This document shows, in pieces, positions 12,308 to 24,910 of a DNA stretch of 64,000 nt (positions are counted from its first letter, which is position 1; the number at the start of each line of letters is the position of its first letter). Position numbers and translations under genes: made by a program. The DNA is taken from the NCBI GenBank assembly GCA_015478945.1, contig JABUQX010022042.1, positions 23,501-87,500 of the forward strand. Reading direction: 5' to 3'. The stretch comes from Trachelipus rathkii. Lineage: Eukaryota; Arthropoda; Malacostraca; Isopoda; Trachelipodidae. The notes beneath the pieces are model-generated. The model was given only the letters and a program-made list of their open reading frames with translations, did not search any database and was not told the DNA's origin.

Positions 12308-12506
12308 GGTTCTTCACTAAATGGAGGAGAAATTGGTGACAGCGGCTACTTGAGTCAGTCGACCAATACAGGCGATACAGGAACTCCGCTTACCCCACAA
12401 CACCTACTGCACTCTCACTCAGTAACTCCGTTTCCTCTTAGTAATACAGTAATTGACGGTTCTTTCACTCACGAAGCAATGCTTGCCCCTCATTCTCCTT
12501 CAGCTG
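12308..12506 (+). CDS. RIC1: RIC1 homologue, exon 7 in window
   Basis: Exon of 199 bases from TATTTAG to GTAAGG; phase 0 in, phase 1 out. It encodes a Ser/Thr/Pro-rich segment (DSGYLSQSTNTGDTGTPL, EAMLAPHSPSA) of the variable region between the SWPFPISP and VQLRYLL blocks of RIC1. Frame and phase fit both neighbours after skipping the 6.7-kb LINE-filled intron. Confidence 0.82.
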
Positions 12507-13810
12507 GTAAGGATTTATTTTTTATTCTTATTGTCCAAGCTTTTCATGTTACAAATAATACTTTAAACTTTGTTAAATTGAGTTATATACTCATATATAA
12601 AGCATTTATTCAGAAATATTTTTTGGATGAACTTAATTTTGGTATGAAACTTTTTTTATGGTTTTTATACTTTACATATTTAAAGACTAATTCTAACACA
12701 AGAGTTTTCTCTGTCGGCTTCTAGAGATTCTATCCATTAAAAACTGCTTAAAGGAAAAAAAATATATAAGAGTGGTATTAAACTATCACTCGTCAGTTTT
12801 CTTTAGTAAAATGTTGATTGAGTTTAATTTCCGAGTTTATTAATACTTAAAAAAAATATTAACGTAGTATGATGGAAGAAAGAAATAAAGAAAACGCAAT
12901 AACAATACAAAGATTCATTGAGAAAGGTAAAGCAGAAAGTTAATATATTATATCGATATGCTTAGTAAGTTATGTATGCGTTAAAAAGAAAGTAAATTCT
13001 TATAGATTTACTACCTATGGAAGGAATAGCTACTACAACCCTACAATTATTAGTTGGAAACTATAGGTCGCATGAGTGGTAGCATCAGGGAGTCGAAATT
13101 GTTTAGAAGTATTGGAAATATGAAATGTGCATGCATTACAAAGAGAGAGAGATTGAGGAAATAATTTTTGTTTTCGTAGGAGTATATAATCTTTAATGTG
13201 AATAAGTGGTTAAAGAGGAAAAATATATAGTTTTGATCTATTTGATATGACATATTGTACTAAGTTTGAATAAAAAGATTTCCATTGAAAAATATATAAT
13301 ATTCTTTAGTTTTAAGGCATTGGCGTAACAAAAGAATTTTTCTAGAGGGGGGGTGGGGTGGGAACATGGGCCCCTTTATCAGAGAATATCAGTAAGCTTG
13401 TAACGATTTTTTTTATTGCTTAAACAATGGCTAGTTGGCCATCTGGGAAAGGACATGCCCCTTGACCCCCTTCTTTAGCTATGACTATGAATTGAGGGCT
13501 TTTTTTTCTGCAAACGTAAGTATAATTTGTTTATTTTAATTTAAATTTATTTATCGGTTCTTGTTATGGGAGCATGCGTTGAAAAACTCAATCTATAAAG
13601 GATTAATAGAAGAACAGAGTAATGTACAAAAAAGTATTAGTACTACTTGAATATTTCTTTTACTCTACTGATGGAGATTGCTATAAAAAAATGTGGAAAA
13701 GAAAGTGTAGTAGTACGTTGTTCTTTCTCTATTTACTTCCAATTTTGGGTTTCGATGAAAGATTTTATTTATTTATTTATATATTTATTTATATTTATTT
13801 TTTATAGCAG
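12507..13810. other. RIC1 intron; possible decayed MITE
   Basis: No exon is recognised. At 13,318-13,489 a GC-richer insert starts with CATTGGCGTAAC, contains a G-rich run and a C-rich run, and ends in a degraded reverse complement of that start; it resembles a decayed MITE. Confidence 0.4.
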
Positions 13811-14001
13811 ACATGTTTAGTATGAGTGAAGAGGGAAGTTTGTTTGATGATAGCGGTAGTATCGCCTGTGGTGGAGAATGGGGACCAGAAGAGACCATTG
13901 ATCCAACTCGGAATCTTTTGTCCAGATCTCCTGACCCACCTTTACAACCGCACCCAAAACCACCACCGTACGCAGAGGTGCAGTTACGCTATTTGTTGCA
14001 G
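13811..14001 (+). CDS. RIC1: RIC1 homologue, exon 8 in window
   Basis: Exon ending in the strongly conserved EVQLRYLLQ, equivalent to human SQVQLRYLLHIF. It takes one base from the previous exon and ends in phase 0 before GTTTGT. Its acceptor is a TAG-CAG tandem: splicing at 13,808 would add one codon (Ala) without changing the frame. The start at 13,811 is one of two equal choices. The N-terminal part is acidic and contains GEWGPEETIDP, matching the family's DGDWTMVDE region in position and character. Confidence 0.9.
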
Positions 14002-14821
14002 GTTTGTATCGCTCTCTTAACAGTCTGAAATTTAAACAAAATATTTAATTCATTTATTGTATATATAGTTATGTAGTATGTGTTAATTTATGTATTTAAA
14101 CATTTCCCCTAATTTTCTTGTTTGCATAAAAGAAATTATAAAGTATTTATTGAAACAATTGAATTGGGTAAAATGAATAATAATAATGTTCTGTGCGTGT
14201 GCTCAGCATACCTAGTGTAACGTATTGAAGGAGTTATTTAATATTAGTAAATTTGGTCTTTGTGAATTAATTATGGTTTTAATTCTTTTCACGGTTTAAG
14301 TTCATTCAATTACCTAAAACTATAAGCAGTTTTTTTTTAAAAAAGTTTTTGGCTTTAGACGAAGGTATTCATTGGGAATAATAATAGTTTGATGTAAAAA
14401 TAAGTATATAACTTTATATACATTCACTAAATTTCTTGTGATATTTGGAGATTGTTTACTTTAATAATTATTATTATTAATAAATGGTAATGGTAAGAGT
14501 GTTTGTGTACAATTTTCCCATATCTCATATCGTCGGTACACTACAATTGTGCAAGTTTGCTGTTTTTCACATATGTGTACTGGCAATTCAATGTACTGGC
14601 AATATGTTGTCCTTCAAAGTTTTCAACGCCGAAAGCACGAACGTTTCTGAAGTTATAACCCCCCATCACGATAGGTTTGATGTTTTATATTAGTTTAAAA
14701 TTTTATATTACCATTCTAACATTTAAACCTTTTTTTGTAAAAGAAAACTACAAGTTTGCGCATTCGTGGTTTTGTGTTTGGACCTCAAAATTTATTTATG
14801 TCGTTATCGTCTCGTTTTTAG
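14002..14821. other. RIC1 intron
   Basis: AT-rich intron; nothing recognisable inside. An open stretch at 14,484-14,693 has no family resemblance. Confidence 0.6.
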
Positions 14822-14997
14822 ATATTCCTTGAAGCTGGATGCCTAGAGATTAGTGTTGTTCTCGCAGTTGTTTTGCGAGATGCTTTGGCCATCCTCAGAG
14901 TTGTTAGTCTTGCAAGGTCGCCAGACATCCCAGCACAGGTTTTAACTCGATTGGCCAATGGTCTAAAACAAATGAAGCATTTCACGGACACTCAGTG
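14822..14997 (+). CDS. RIC1: RIC1 homologue, exon 9 in window
   Basis: Exon of 176 bases, phase 0 in and phase 2 out, acceptor CTCGTTTTTAG, donor TG/GTAAAT. It opens with IFLEAGCLEISVVLAVVLRD, equivalent to human IFMEAGCLDWCIVIGLILRE, and continues with QVLTRLANGLKQMKHF. This is the helical end of the RIC1 domain. Confidence 0.92.
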
Positions 14998-15553
14998 GTA
15001 AATATATATTTCTTCTCTCATTAAACTTTAAGTTGGATTTTATTAATAACATTAGTCTTAACTATTCTTTATTGATCTTTTTATACACTTTCACACTACT
15101 ATAAATCTAACTCTCAGAGGCTCCCTAATCATTGACTTGCTTTTATTTGACATTAGTTAACCTTTCAACAACGAACGAAAACTTCCTAAGTTCTTATCTT
15201 CACTTTTAATTTTTTAGTCATTGGTATTCCATATTAGATAGTGTCAATTTTTCACGTTACTGAGTATAACAATGACCTTATTACAATCTTTTCCCTCCAA
15301 AATATTTTTTAACCTTATTTTTAATTGACTACGTTTTTATTAACTGTAATTGGACCTCTTAGATAATTTTAAATTGCATAAACCTTTAATATTTGGAAAA
15401 ACTTTTACATATGTTTCCTTTTTATTATTCCATCCCTCCCTGAGAAAATACTCCTGTCCTCAAATGATATTAATTAATATTTATTAGTTATATTTTTATT
15501 TAAAGATCATTTGTTACATCAGAAGGGCTACTTCCATGTTGTTGTTGTTGTTG

Positions 15554-15585
<32 letters not shown>

Positions 15586-15688
15586 TTTTCAAAACCTTTT
15601 AGGATTTGAAACATATATATTCTATTTAAAAATTAGATTCAGCAAAATTCAGGAAATTCCTTTTAATATAGCTTCAGAATTCCCTCTA

Positions 15689-15785
<97 letters not shown>

Positions 15786-17266
15786 TTAAATAAAACATAA
15801 TAACATATGTACAATTTAAATAGAACACACACACACACGCACACCCTCGTATGCTGATAATGCTAATCTCTGAAAGGATATGCTTAAGTAATGCTAATGT
15901 TATTTTAATTTTCTTCCTGTTTGGTAATGTGTTAATATGCTTCATTATAGTTATCTTTAATTGCCCTATATACTTAGCTGGTTTCTGCAAATGGAAACTG
16001 AAGCGTGAGGAAATGGGAGACGGGTCCGATTTATATTTTTAGGCGCAATTTATTTTCTAAACCATCAGGACTCTGCTTTATAGTTGGTAATCATAGGTTT
16101 ATCGTGAACAGTTCTGTTGATATGTTTGCCAGTATTGCTAAATTAAATTTAGATTGTACCTTTTATGTAGTGAGAACTGCACTTCTAAGGGATAATAAAA
16201 GTCATTCGTTTCCTGCAGCGAAATAAAATTCTTGTGAGATGAAGAAACAACAGATTAATTAAGAACAAGTTTAAGAATAAGTGAGAATTGATGATTGTGC
16301 CAAAATGAAAACCTTGGGAGTTTATTTACCAACAATATGTGATGTAAAGGGAATGTCAAACAACAGAGTGGACTTAAATGTGTTTAACACGGCTTAATGA
16401 CAGAAATATACCAATGTCATAACTATAATGAGATGAATATATGTTTGTGTAATCATAGAAGTTGTGTTATAAGATGATGCCGCATGAAATATTTACCAAA
16501 TTTTATGCAAATTTTTTAAACTTATTTTCAAAAAAACACCAAACATAAACTTGTATGAACTGATAGAGAAAAATGTGCTTTTTCTAATGATGGTAAAATC
16601 AAGAAAATCGTTTGTGATATATTTCTACAATGTTAGTTCAAAAATAGGTAAATTTGGCCAAAAAAAATGTGGGCTGTGCTTAGGCTAAATTATCTCATAA
16701 AAGAAGGTATTATAGGTGCTGAAACTTTTACAAACTAATAAAATGCAACTGTTTAATAAAACTGTTAAGTATGAATCCTTGAAAATTTGAAAGTTTTCTC
16801 AAAATTAACTCTCAAAGTTAGTGATTTGTGGCATTTGACAATTTCAACATTTTGTGTGCATGTGTTGGGGGGGGGGAGGAACTCAAGGGCCCCTATTTCT
16901 TTGGGAATGGGCTCTGGAACCTAAAATTTGTAAGATCTTAGTGTCTAAAGGGCAGAGGAACATGTGTACCAAATTTTATTAACATTGAAGATGGTCGAGT
17001 GGGGAGAACCCAGTTTCAAATGTTGTATATGTGCAACCTTTCTACTTCATGTTAATAATATAAATTTTAATATTTAGATTTTTTATTTTAAATTATTTCA
17101 AGTATCTTCCCTTTTAATTTGAAGAATTTCCAACATGAGAATCAATATCCAATTTACTGATATATAATTCAATCCATATCTAATTATTTTATTTATTTTT
17201 AAACAAATATGTTTTGGATTTTCAATATATAATGTAACAATCCTGGATTTCTTTTTGCTTTTCAAG
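14998..17266. other. RIC1 intron with (GTT)n/(ATT)n and (AAT)n tracts
   Basis: Last RIC1 intron, 2.3 kb. It holds (GTT)n passing into (ATT)n at 15,539-15,586, a (TAA)n tract of about 92 bases at 15,691-15,782, and a G-rich insert near 16,860. Open stretches between are not recognised. Confidence 0.6.
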
Positions 17267-17735
17267 TCTCGGCTACCAGAGTTTTATGTCTGCTGTGATG
17301 AGTCAAACGAAAGTTTTACAAAGACTCGCAGAAAATAGACTTGGAGCGAGCAATAGATTAACGAATACTTCAACCTCGTCCTCATCATGGCAAGGATCGG
17401 GAGCACCTAAAATTGGGCCATATCAAACATCCAACAGTAATATGATGATATCCCAGGTAGGAAGTGGAGGTAGGTCCCCTTCCGATGGTTCTACTATGAA
17501 TAAAACTAGTAGTGGGACCAATAGCTCCTCCTTGAAGGATACACTGACGGTAACCGATGGTAGCTACAGCAAGAAAACTGATAAAACATCCATAAAAGAC
17601 TCACTGGGTGCTGTTGAAAGGAAACATGCTATTCAGCACAATGACATCAAATCTACTGAAGAAGGAGACCCTACTAAGGTGTCTGGGGTATCTGTGGAAG
17701 AAGAAAATACTTCCAGTGCTTGCATATTATCTTAG
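17267..17735 (+). CDS. RIC1: RIC1 homologue, last exon with stop codon
   Basis: Terminal exon. After one phase base it reads LGYQSFMSAVMSQTKVLQRL, so that the codon split across the intron is Cys, matching human DCPGYKPFLNIIKPQLQKL. The rest is a Ser/Thr/Lys-rich tail ending in SSACILS and TAG at 17,733-17,735. Human RIC1 has a similarly low-complexity C-terminus. No convincing AATAAA follows; the downstream DNA is (TA)n for about 100 bases. Confidence 0.9.
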
Positions 17736-18170
17736 TTTATATATATATATATATATATTATATATAATATATAATAATATATATTATATATATATATATA
17801 ATAATATATATATATAATATAATATAATATATATATATAGTAATATAGAGATACTATATATATATATTATGACTAAATAACTACATAATTTTAGCTTATA
17901 TTATTATTATTATTATTATTATTTTATTATTATTCATTATTATATTATTATTACGTATATTATTATAGATAAAGTGGTTGATATGTTTTAATATTGGGAT
18001 AATTATTTTGTTTGTGTGTATGTGTGTGTGTCTGACTATCTGTATGTGTAATCGTAATAGGATGAATGGTGTTGCTTCATCCTACTAGACGAGTAAAACA
18101 AGTCACTCAGTTGCCCTCATGGCCAATTTGAAATTCAAAACTGGAAAAAGACTTATCCGATAATAATTTA

Positions 18171-18202
<32 letters not shown>

Positions 18203-18319
18203 TTATTAGTTACGAGTGAAATGAGATGACTAACGAGTGTGTGTTAATTCTTTACGTATATTATTATACTTTTAAATTAAAGAGTTATTTATTTATTTAT
18301 TTTAACTATTATTGTTTTA

Positions 18320-18382
<63 letters not shown>

Positions 18383-18415
18383 GTCTTCCTGGAAACATAA
18401 TTGCATGTATTTTAT

Positions 18416-18469
<54 letters not shown>

Positions 18470-18485
18470 TATATTATATTTATTT

Positions 18486-18575
<90 letters not shown>

Positions 18576-18690
18576 GCATTTTTAGTATAGAGATAATAAG
18601 ATGGCTTCACTCTCTTAAGCGTGATAAGAGCTGTATTTTATAATTATTATTATTATTATTATTTATTTTTAATATCCCCCCCCCCATCCC
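17736..18690. repeat. TA, TTA and long (AT)n tracts
   Basis: Mostly microsatellite: imperfect (TA)n at 17,740-17,860, (TTA)n at 17,893-17,950, 18,165-18,200 and 18,320-18,382, and (TA)n of about 150 bases at 18,421-18,570. No genes. Confidence 0.9.
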
Positions 18691-18694
18691 CCTC

Positions 18695-20110
18695 GTTTAT
18701 GTATACACCTTGCTGCGGTGGTTGGGGCTCAGATTCGTTTTCTGAAGTGTATCTGTGGAGACGTGCGTTAAGGATTTTGCTTGATTTTTCTATCCCCTTT
18801 TTGTTCACTGATTCCCCTACATCTCGTTTATGTTTTAAAGTATCTTATCATTTTTGTTATTAGTTATTATTATAGTTTTTATTTATTTATTTTTTATAGC
18901 TGTCATTGGTTTTGTATTTTATGTATCCCATTCTTACCTAGTTTTTTCCCCTTCTTTTTCTGTACATACTATCATACTTATTCCTGATTTCTCTTATGGG
19001 AGTCGCTCTAGTTTCCTTCTGAATCTTGGTAACTATTAAGCTGCCGTCTCTGTGCATATATTGTGGTCATCTTTCCCTCCTTCCTTCATGGATGATGGTA
19101 CAGGTCAAAAACTTGTTGTTCTCGCCATTCTCCAAGCCGCCTATTGTAAGGGATCCGAACCTTTGCTAACCACCGAGAAGGCTCTCCCACACTTGGTTGT
19201 ATATTCTTGGAATTCGCTTCATATCCGAGTGGTGCACGGCTTTTATTTTTTTTCAACTTATGGACTTATGACATTTACATTAAACCGTAGTTACATCCAC
19301 CCTCACAGATATGGACAAAGTTGTGGTCATTGTCAAAGTCTGACCACCCTTCCCTCCATACCGTCTTCTCTTCCCATCAGACAAGTTATGCTGACTTGGT
19401 AGCTGTCCAAGACAAGGCGGTATGGGATCAACGGTTATATTTCCTAACCACTTATCCCATACCCTACCTTCCTGCTCATCTATTTTACTGCAGAGCTAGG
19501 CTAGTGGCACTGCTTCTTGCAATTTCTAGGGTTCTCGTTCTCAGTTCTCATAGGAACCCCCTTGGTTTCCATCATTCAACGTTTCCAGTGCAGATCATGC
19601 CCGAAAGAAAGTTGGGTTCCCTTTCAAGTGGGGATAGCTTGTAATGGGGGAGCTGATGGGGTAACAGTTCAGGCGGCTGTCTCCCATAAATCCCCAACGC
19701 GAACCTGCCTCGAGAATTCCGAATGGGTCGTCTCCCCGCAACTACTGCTCGTTAAAAGTGATTTCAAGACCTGCTGGCAAGACTGTTGGAGTGAAGATAT
19801 GCTGGGTGCTCAACTCCGTTAAGCGAAACCTCTCTTGAAAAATTGGTCTCTTCCTATTCGCCTGTGCCGACAACAGGGTGATACCGACACAACTCGGAAT
19901 CGACCACACTAATTTGACGCATGGATACCTCATTTCGAGGAAAAATCCGTCATCCTGTCCGTTTTGTAAAGTCCATATACCTCTCTCCGTCCACCATCTC
20001 TTAATTGACTGCCTCGCATTAGCGACACCACGTAGTATGTACTTACTTTCCTGCTATATGCTCCATTTTCTATAGGAATCGTCTTTCCTATATTCTAACT
20101 GAATCTCCGC
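18695..20110 (+). mobile_element. Non-LTR retrotransposon family 2, truncated copy 1
   Basis: Decayed LINE fragment. At 19,878-20,075 it reads DHTNLTHGYLI, then CPFC, then HHLLIDC: the conserved region after the RNase H domain of Jockey/I-type LINEs (RIGHTxLTH, CxxC, HxLxxC). The segment begins with a block (TGCTGCGGTGG, then GAAGTGTATCTG) that recurs at 20,250 in the same orientation, so two copies lie in direct repeat. Frames are broken many times. An (ATT)n tract sits at the same relative place in both copies. Confidence 0.65.
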
Positions 20111-20240
20111 ACTTTGGTTCGAACGTAATATTTTTGTTCTTACGGGAACTGAATTTACTCTATAAGATGTAACAAGTCTGTATTGACATTATATTTCGTT
20201 GTGTCAAGGTGCAGACCCTTTTGTTGGTTTCACACTGGTA

Positions 20241-20379
20241 TAGCTGCTTTACATCTTGCTGTGGTGGGGAGCTCGGATACCTTCTCTGAAGTGTATCTGA
20301 GGAGACATGCGTTAATGCTTTTGCTTTGAGTTTCTTTTTGTTTAGTGCTTCTCCCACATCCCATATATCTTCTATAGTA

Positions 20380-20437
<58 letters not shown>

Positions 20438-21265
20438 GATTTTCTTATTGCTGTCAGTCTGTTATTCATACTGTTCTTTCCCTAGTTTGTATTCCTTCTC
20501 TATTTTCTGAACATACTACCCTACGTATTCCTGATCTCTCTTATAAAAGTCGCCTCAGTTCCTTACTCCAGAATGCTTGTAGCTATCGAGCTACTGCTCC
20601 TGTACGTATTTTGTGCCCATTTTGTCCTCCTTTCCTCATAGGTGAGGGTCCAGGTTAAAAAAAACTGTTTTTCTCTACTTTCTTCGGGCCAGCTATTGTA
20701 GGAGACCCTAACCTTGGCTAACCTCCTCCCATACTTGGGTGCAAAGCATTTACTCCCTGGTCCTCAGGAGACAACTATTCTTCTTCCTTCAAACCCTGAT
20801 GTCAGATCGTTCAATTAAGGTTCGGTGCGATACCACTCCTTCAAGGCATTTTGTCATTTGAAGAAAGGTTGCAGGTTTGCAGAAGCCAAACGTACCTAAT
20901 GGACGATACATTCCACCAGATATTCTGTTCGGACACCCCCCGGTGACTGAGATTTATACCAGTATCCGCCAAGGTTTCCTCATGCTGGGAGACCTGTTGG
21001 GCAGCCAAGCTACTGAACGTTAAATCCCTCATAAGACATTTGCAGACTGATTTGTCGCCAGGTGATTCTGACCAGTTTACGAATAGGATATACCAATCTC
21101 GCTCATTGCTTTCACATTGTGAGAAAGGACCCTCATCCTGTCATTTTGTTCTTCGTATGATTCTCTTACAATCGCTCATATATTTGTGGGTTGTGACGCC
21201 ATTTCGGCCATCATACTCAAGTTCTTCCTAGATATACTTACCATTCCTTTCCGGAATAGCCTTGC
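20241..21265 (+). mobile_element. Non-LTR retrotransposon family 2, truncated copy 2
   Basis: Second copy of the repeat at 18,695-20,110. Shared blocks include the opening segment with GAAGTGTATCTG, an internal (ATT)n (20,381-20,436), CATACTACC and TTCCTGATCTCTCTTAT-like stretches, and a final part with HCEKGPSSCHF in place of the zinc-knuckle-like CPFC region. Shorter and more decayed than copy 1. Confidence 0.55.
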
Positions 21266-23083
21266 TCATATAAGGTTTTCTTCCCTCCACCCTCCGTGAG
21301 CTGAATATTGTTTATAAAATATAAACTTTTTAGTACCGTTTACTTTCGTTTTGTTGTGGGACTTTTGAAGTTTTTTTTTTTTATGAAGTGTTGGTTCCTG
21401 TACACATACTCAAAAAAAAAAATATTATTTTTTGTAAACTATTATGGTTGTTAAAAACTCTTCTTCAGTCTAGACTTGCATGACTATCTTTATTACTGTA
21501 ATGACATTTAGGACTCTTAAGACATTCCTGGAACAGGATGCGGATATCCGGTGTGGAAGTGGACTGGGACATTCGATTGGCACATTTTTCCTGATAGAGC
21601 ATCAATATTGTAAAGTTTCCACGCAAACGTTCGTTTTAAAGTATTCTTGAAAAAAAAATAGTTTTTGATTTTTCAAATCTCCTCTTTAGGTCATTGAAAA
21701 ATATTATTAAAAATAAAATGAACCATTTTTAATGATGACTACCTGTGTCTTCTGACATGTTTCTTTGACAAAGCACTACTCATTCTTTGCGAATCACATT
21801 ATCAAGACTAGATCCGTTAGAATTTAAGATTTCTTTAACAGAAATTGATTCTAATGGTAGTTCTCAATCTTATCAATTTTGTAATAATTTGTTACTTTTA
21901 AATCTTTTAACCACTTTTTTTTGTCCCCTACTTTTTAACTAAATCGTTCTAACACCGAGAGGCTAATATTTATTTTCCTGTTACGTTGACCAAACTTTGA
22001 GGACTTCAAAAGGACAAAAAATTAAAGCCTGACTACTGACTGCTGCTAATAACTCACTCTATTCCCCCCCTCACCCTTTATTGGATGTATATATTGTATT
22101 ATTTCTGTTGTTTTTTTTTTTGTTTGTTGGTTTTATATAATTGTTTTAATTTTTATCAACTACTACTACTACTGTTTATAGCTCTAAGATACTTACTTAA
22201 CTATGTCTTAATTTGTAGCCACCTTCAACGAATGTTATATATTGTAATATAATACTGCAAACATTTCCATAAGTATAGAATTCAAAACCTTGTTTTATTA
22301 TTTTTTTTTTTAAAAAAAGCAATAATTAATAATTAAATAAAAAAAAACCATTTTTAACCATAAAAATGGTAAAAAGTAAAGAAGAAAAACAATAAAAAAA
22401 ATTAAATGTATTTAATTATTTATAAAATCATTTTCTCAGTACAAATTAAAAAAAAAAAAAAAGGGAAAGAATGGGACTAAGTATTTTACACTGATAATCT
22501 CAGCTTACAACAGTTGTGCCAATACTAATTTGTATATGAAGTATTTTTGTTATTTATTCAGATAATATTTATATTAAACGATTACTATTATAAAATGATT
22601 CCCAGGGTAAGCAAAATGTCCGTTAAAACCGTTAAAAATTTAAAATTTGAATAGTATTGATTAATTAATTTGCAGTTTATTTTAGTAGACAAATATTAAA
22701 AAAAAAATAAAAATATTTAATTTGATTTTTTACTGCCATTTAAATAAAGACTTTTCGGACTTAGGCTAACCCTGTGTGTAGTTTATATGTTCATTTGTGA
22801 TGATATGAAGTTTAAAGCCTTTAGACGCTGCGGTTCTTTTGGTTGATTTTTTTTCTTCAATCCTTTCTTTGGTAAGTTTAAATTCCCTCTAATCGGCGAA
22901 GCATTATTATTATTATTATTATTGTATTATTACTATTATTTACTAAAATTTGATATTATAAAATGGCCCTAATACTACTATATATATATTCATTTATATA
23001 GTAAATAATTATATATATAATATAATAACGTACTATTATTATATATAAATTTACATACTAGATATACGAATATATATTCATAT

Positions 23084-23114
<31 letters not shown>

Positions 23115-23240
23115 TAATTATGGAAGTCGTAAAATCCATTTTATTTTGTGTGTAATGATTTCATAAAATAAAAATCTTGTACGTTGAAATTAAAAAAAAA
23201 TATTTGCAACTATTGAATACAGTTTACATAATAAAAATAT
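21266..23240. other. AT-rich spacer, no gene seen
   Basis: No coding similarity. Poly-A and poly-T runs, short (ATT)n near 22,900 and (TA)n near 22,980-23,115. Confidence 0.6.
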
Positions 23241-23310
23241 TTTTACAATGTAGACTTCTATGCCTTGTTTGTTAAGGAACGAACATAAACATAGTTATTT
23301 GAAGTATGTG

Positions 23311-23427
23311 AATGGGAACCCCCGCAAGGGGTTCTTGATCCGCGAAGTGAGCTGGGTAAAATTGGGGCAAAACTGCGCGGATCAATACCTGGGGGACATT
23401 TGTGCATCCCCCCGGCCTCAGCACAAG
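23311..23427. other. GC-rich segment with three potential hairpins
   Basis: A GC-rich island in AT-rich DNA. Three stems can be read directly: GAACCCC (23,316-23,322) with GGGGTTC (23,328-23,334); GATCCGCG (23,337-23,344) with CGCGGATC (23,376-23,383); GGGGGA (23,391-23,396) with TCCCCC (23,407-23,412). It is not U1, U2, U4, U6, 5S or a tRNA as far as I can tell. It could be the body of a SINE or a structured RNA gene. An open frame also crosses it, without family resemblance. Confidence 0.4.
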
Positions 23428-23615
23428 CAGACTGGATGCAGTATTTGCACGGGAAGTAAGAAGGGTTTTTCCTAAATGATTAAAAACACTACAAAAAAAA
23501 AAAAAAAAAAAGCAATCGATCGGGTCGATCGCTTGCATTTTTTTTTTCTTTTTGTAGTGTTATTAATCATATAGGAAAACCCTTTTTACTTCCCGTGCAA
23601 GTACTGCCTCCTGTC
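23428..23615. repeat. Foldback (tail-to-tail inverted repeat)
   Basis: Inverted repeat with arms of about 85 bases. The left arm contains TTGCACGGGAAGTAAGAAGG and ends in a run of 19 A; the right arm is the reverse complement with a T run and CTTCCCGTGCAA. The centre is the near-palindrome GCAATCGATCGGGTCGATCG. The layout looks like two A-tailed units facing tail to tail. Confidence 0.8.
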
Positions 23616-23834
23616 TTAATACTCCGTATCACGCGTGTATTGAGGTTGATGATATGAATCACGGTCACTCGGAAACTTAACGAGGAATCGGTATACTGAG
23701 AAGTGATTCAAACTGGGACAACGTGAACTAACTGGACTGAACTCGCGCGTTGCTTCCCTGGAAGAGGGTCGATGTTTAACTCCCTTAAATGTTTTGTAAT
23801 TTGGAGCTCTAACTGTATTTTTGTTATTATTATT

Positions 23835-24910
23835 GTTAAGTAGGCAATAGGAAGGATCTGTGGCAGGTGTTAATGATATGTGGTATTGGTGGTAGACTTC
23901 TGAATGGAATTGAAAGTATGTATATTGAGATAGAGTAGCACGTGTAGGAATAAATGGAGGGAGTGGAGAGTGAATGTTTTAATATTAATAGTGGAGTGAT
24001 GCAGGGAAGTGTGGTCTCAATTTCTATTTAATTTGTAGATGTATGGGGTGATGAGATGATGAAGAATTAAAAGTAGAAGTGGCAGGGGAGAGGGGATAGA
24101 TTGTTTGAAAACCGAAGAGAGCGTAAGGTACCCTACTTGTTTGAGAGGTTTGAAAGAGTAAGAAGATGGGTGAGGAGATTCCGCAGTGTGAAATCATGTT
24201 GGATGGAAAGCAACTGTAACAACTATCTGAGTTTAAATATCTAGGCTCTATGTTGGATGAAAAGGGAACGGATGATGCAGTGTAGTAGGAAAGTTGCTGG
24301 TGGAATTAAATCTTTGGTGGATGCAATACAAATGGCCTAAGAAGTCTTGAGTGCGTGAGGATATGTTGTTACCAGTGTTGATGTATAGTAGAAAAACTAT
24401 GGTGTGGAATAAGAGGTATTGATCTAAGGTGGTCTGTTCAGATTGTGTCGGATGTGAGAATTGATAAAATTAGGAATGAAAGCTTAGGGAGCTGTATGGT
24501 GTGAAGAAAGGGGTGAATGAGAGAATAAATGAATCTATTAAGGTATTTTTTTTTATATAGAAAGGACGGATGATAGTCGGTTTGTTAATCAGACGTATAG
24601 AGGCAGGTGTGTGGGAATCAACCGGTTGCGAGACTTAAGAAAAAGTGGGTGAAGGAACGGAATGAGATTTTAACAGAAGCGAGAAAGGTGCATAATAGGA
24701 ATAAATGACGTAGTTTTGTGAGTGTGTATGATTGTGGGCCAGGCTCAGGAGGTGAACTCTAGTAGGGTCTGTCGTAGTGTTGTGAAGCTCTAGGATGGAT
24801 ATTGATTGCCACGGGCTCCCACGTAAGGGTATGGAGGGGGGGGGGGCTTTCTTTTCGATTTACGTCATGTTCTACTAAACTTCCGTTTCCAGTGCATTTT
24901 TGGCACCCCA
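23835..24910 (+). mobile_element. Non-LTR retrotransposon family 1, copy D (decayed)
   Basis: Fourth copy of the LINE seen at 6.2-12.0 kb. It starts with residues like LWQVLMICGIGGRLLNGI, a typical pre-box of the reverse transcriptase, then VMQGSVVS in place of VRQGCVLS, and later the FKYLGS-like block and the C-terminal KVHNRN/3' UTR region with GAAGCTCTAGGATGGAT, which copy C also has. It reaches further 5' than copy C. Heavily broken. Confidence 0.7.

Noticed and set aside
15649..15990. Poly-Leu, poly-Asn, poly-Tyr or poly-Ile frames
   Set aside because: Readings of (ATT)n/(AAT)n tracts; the same holds at 4.3, 18.3, 20.4 and 59.7 kb.
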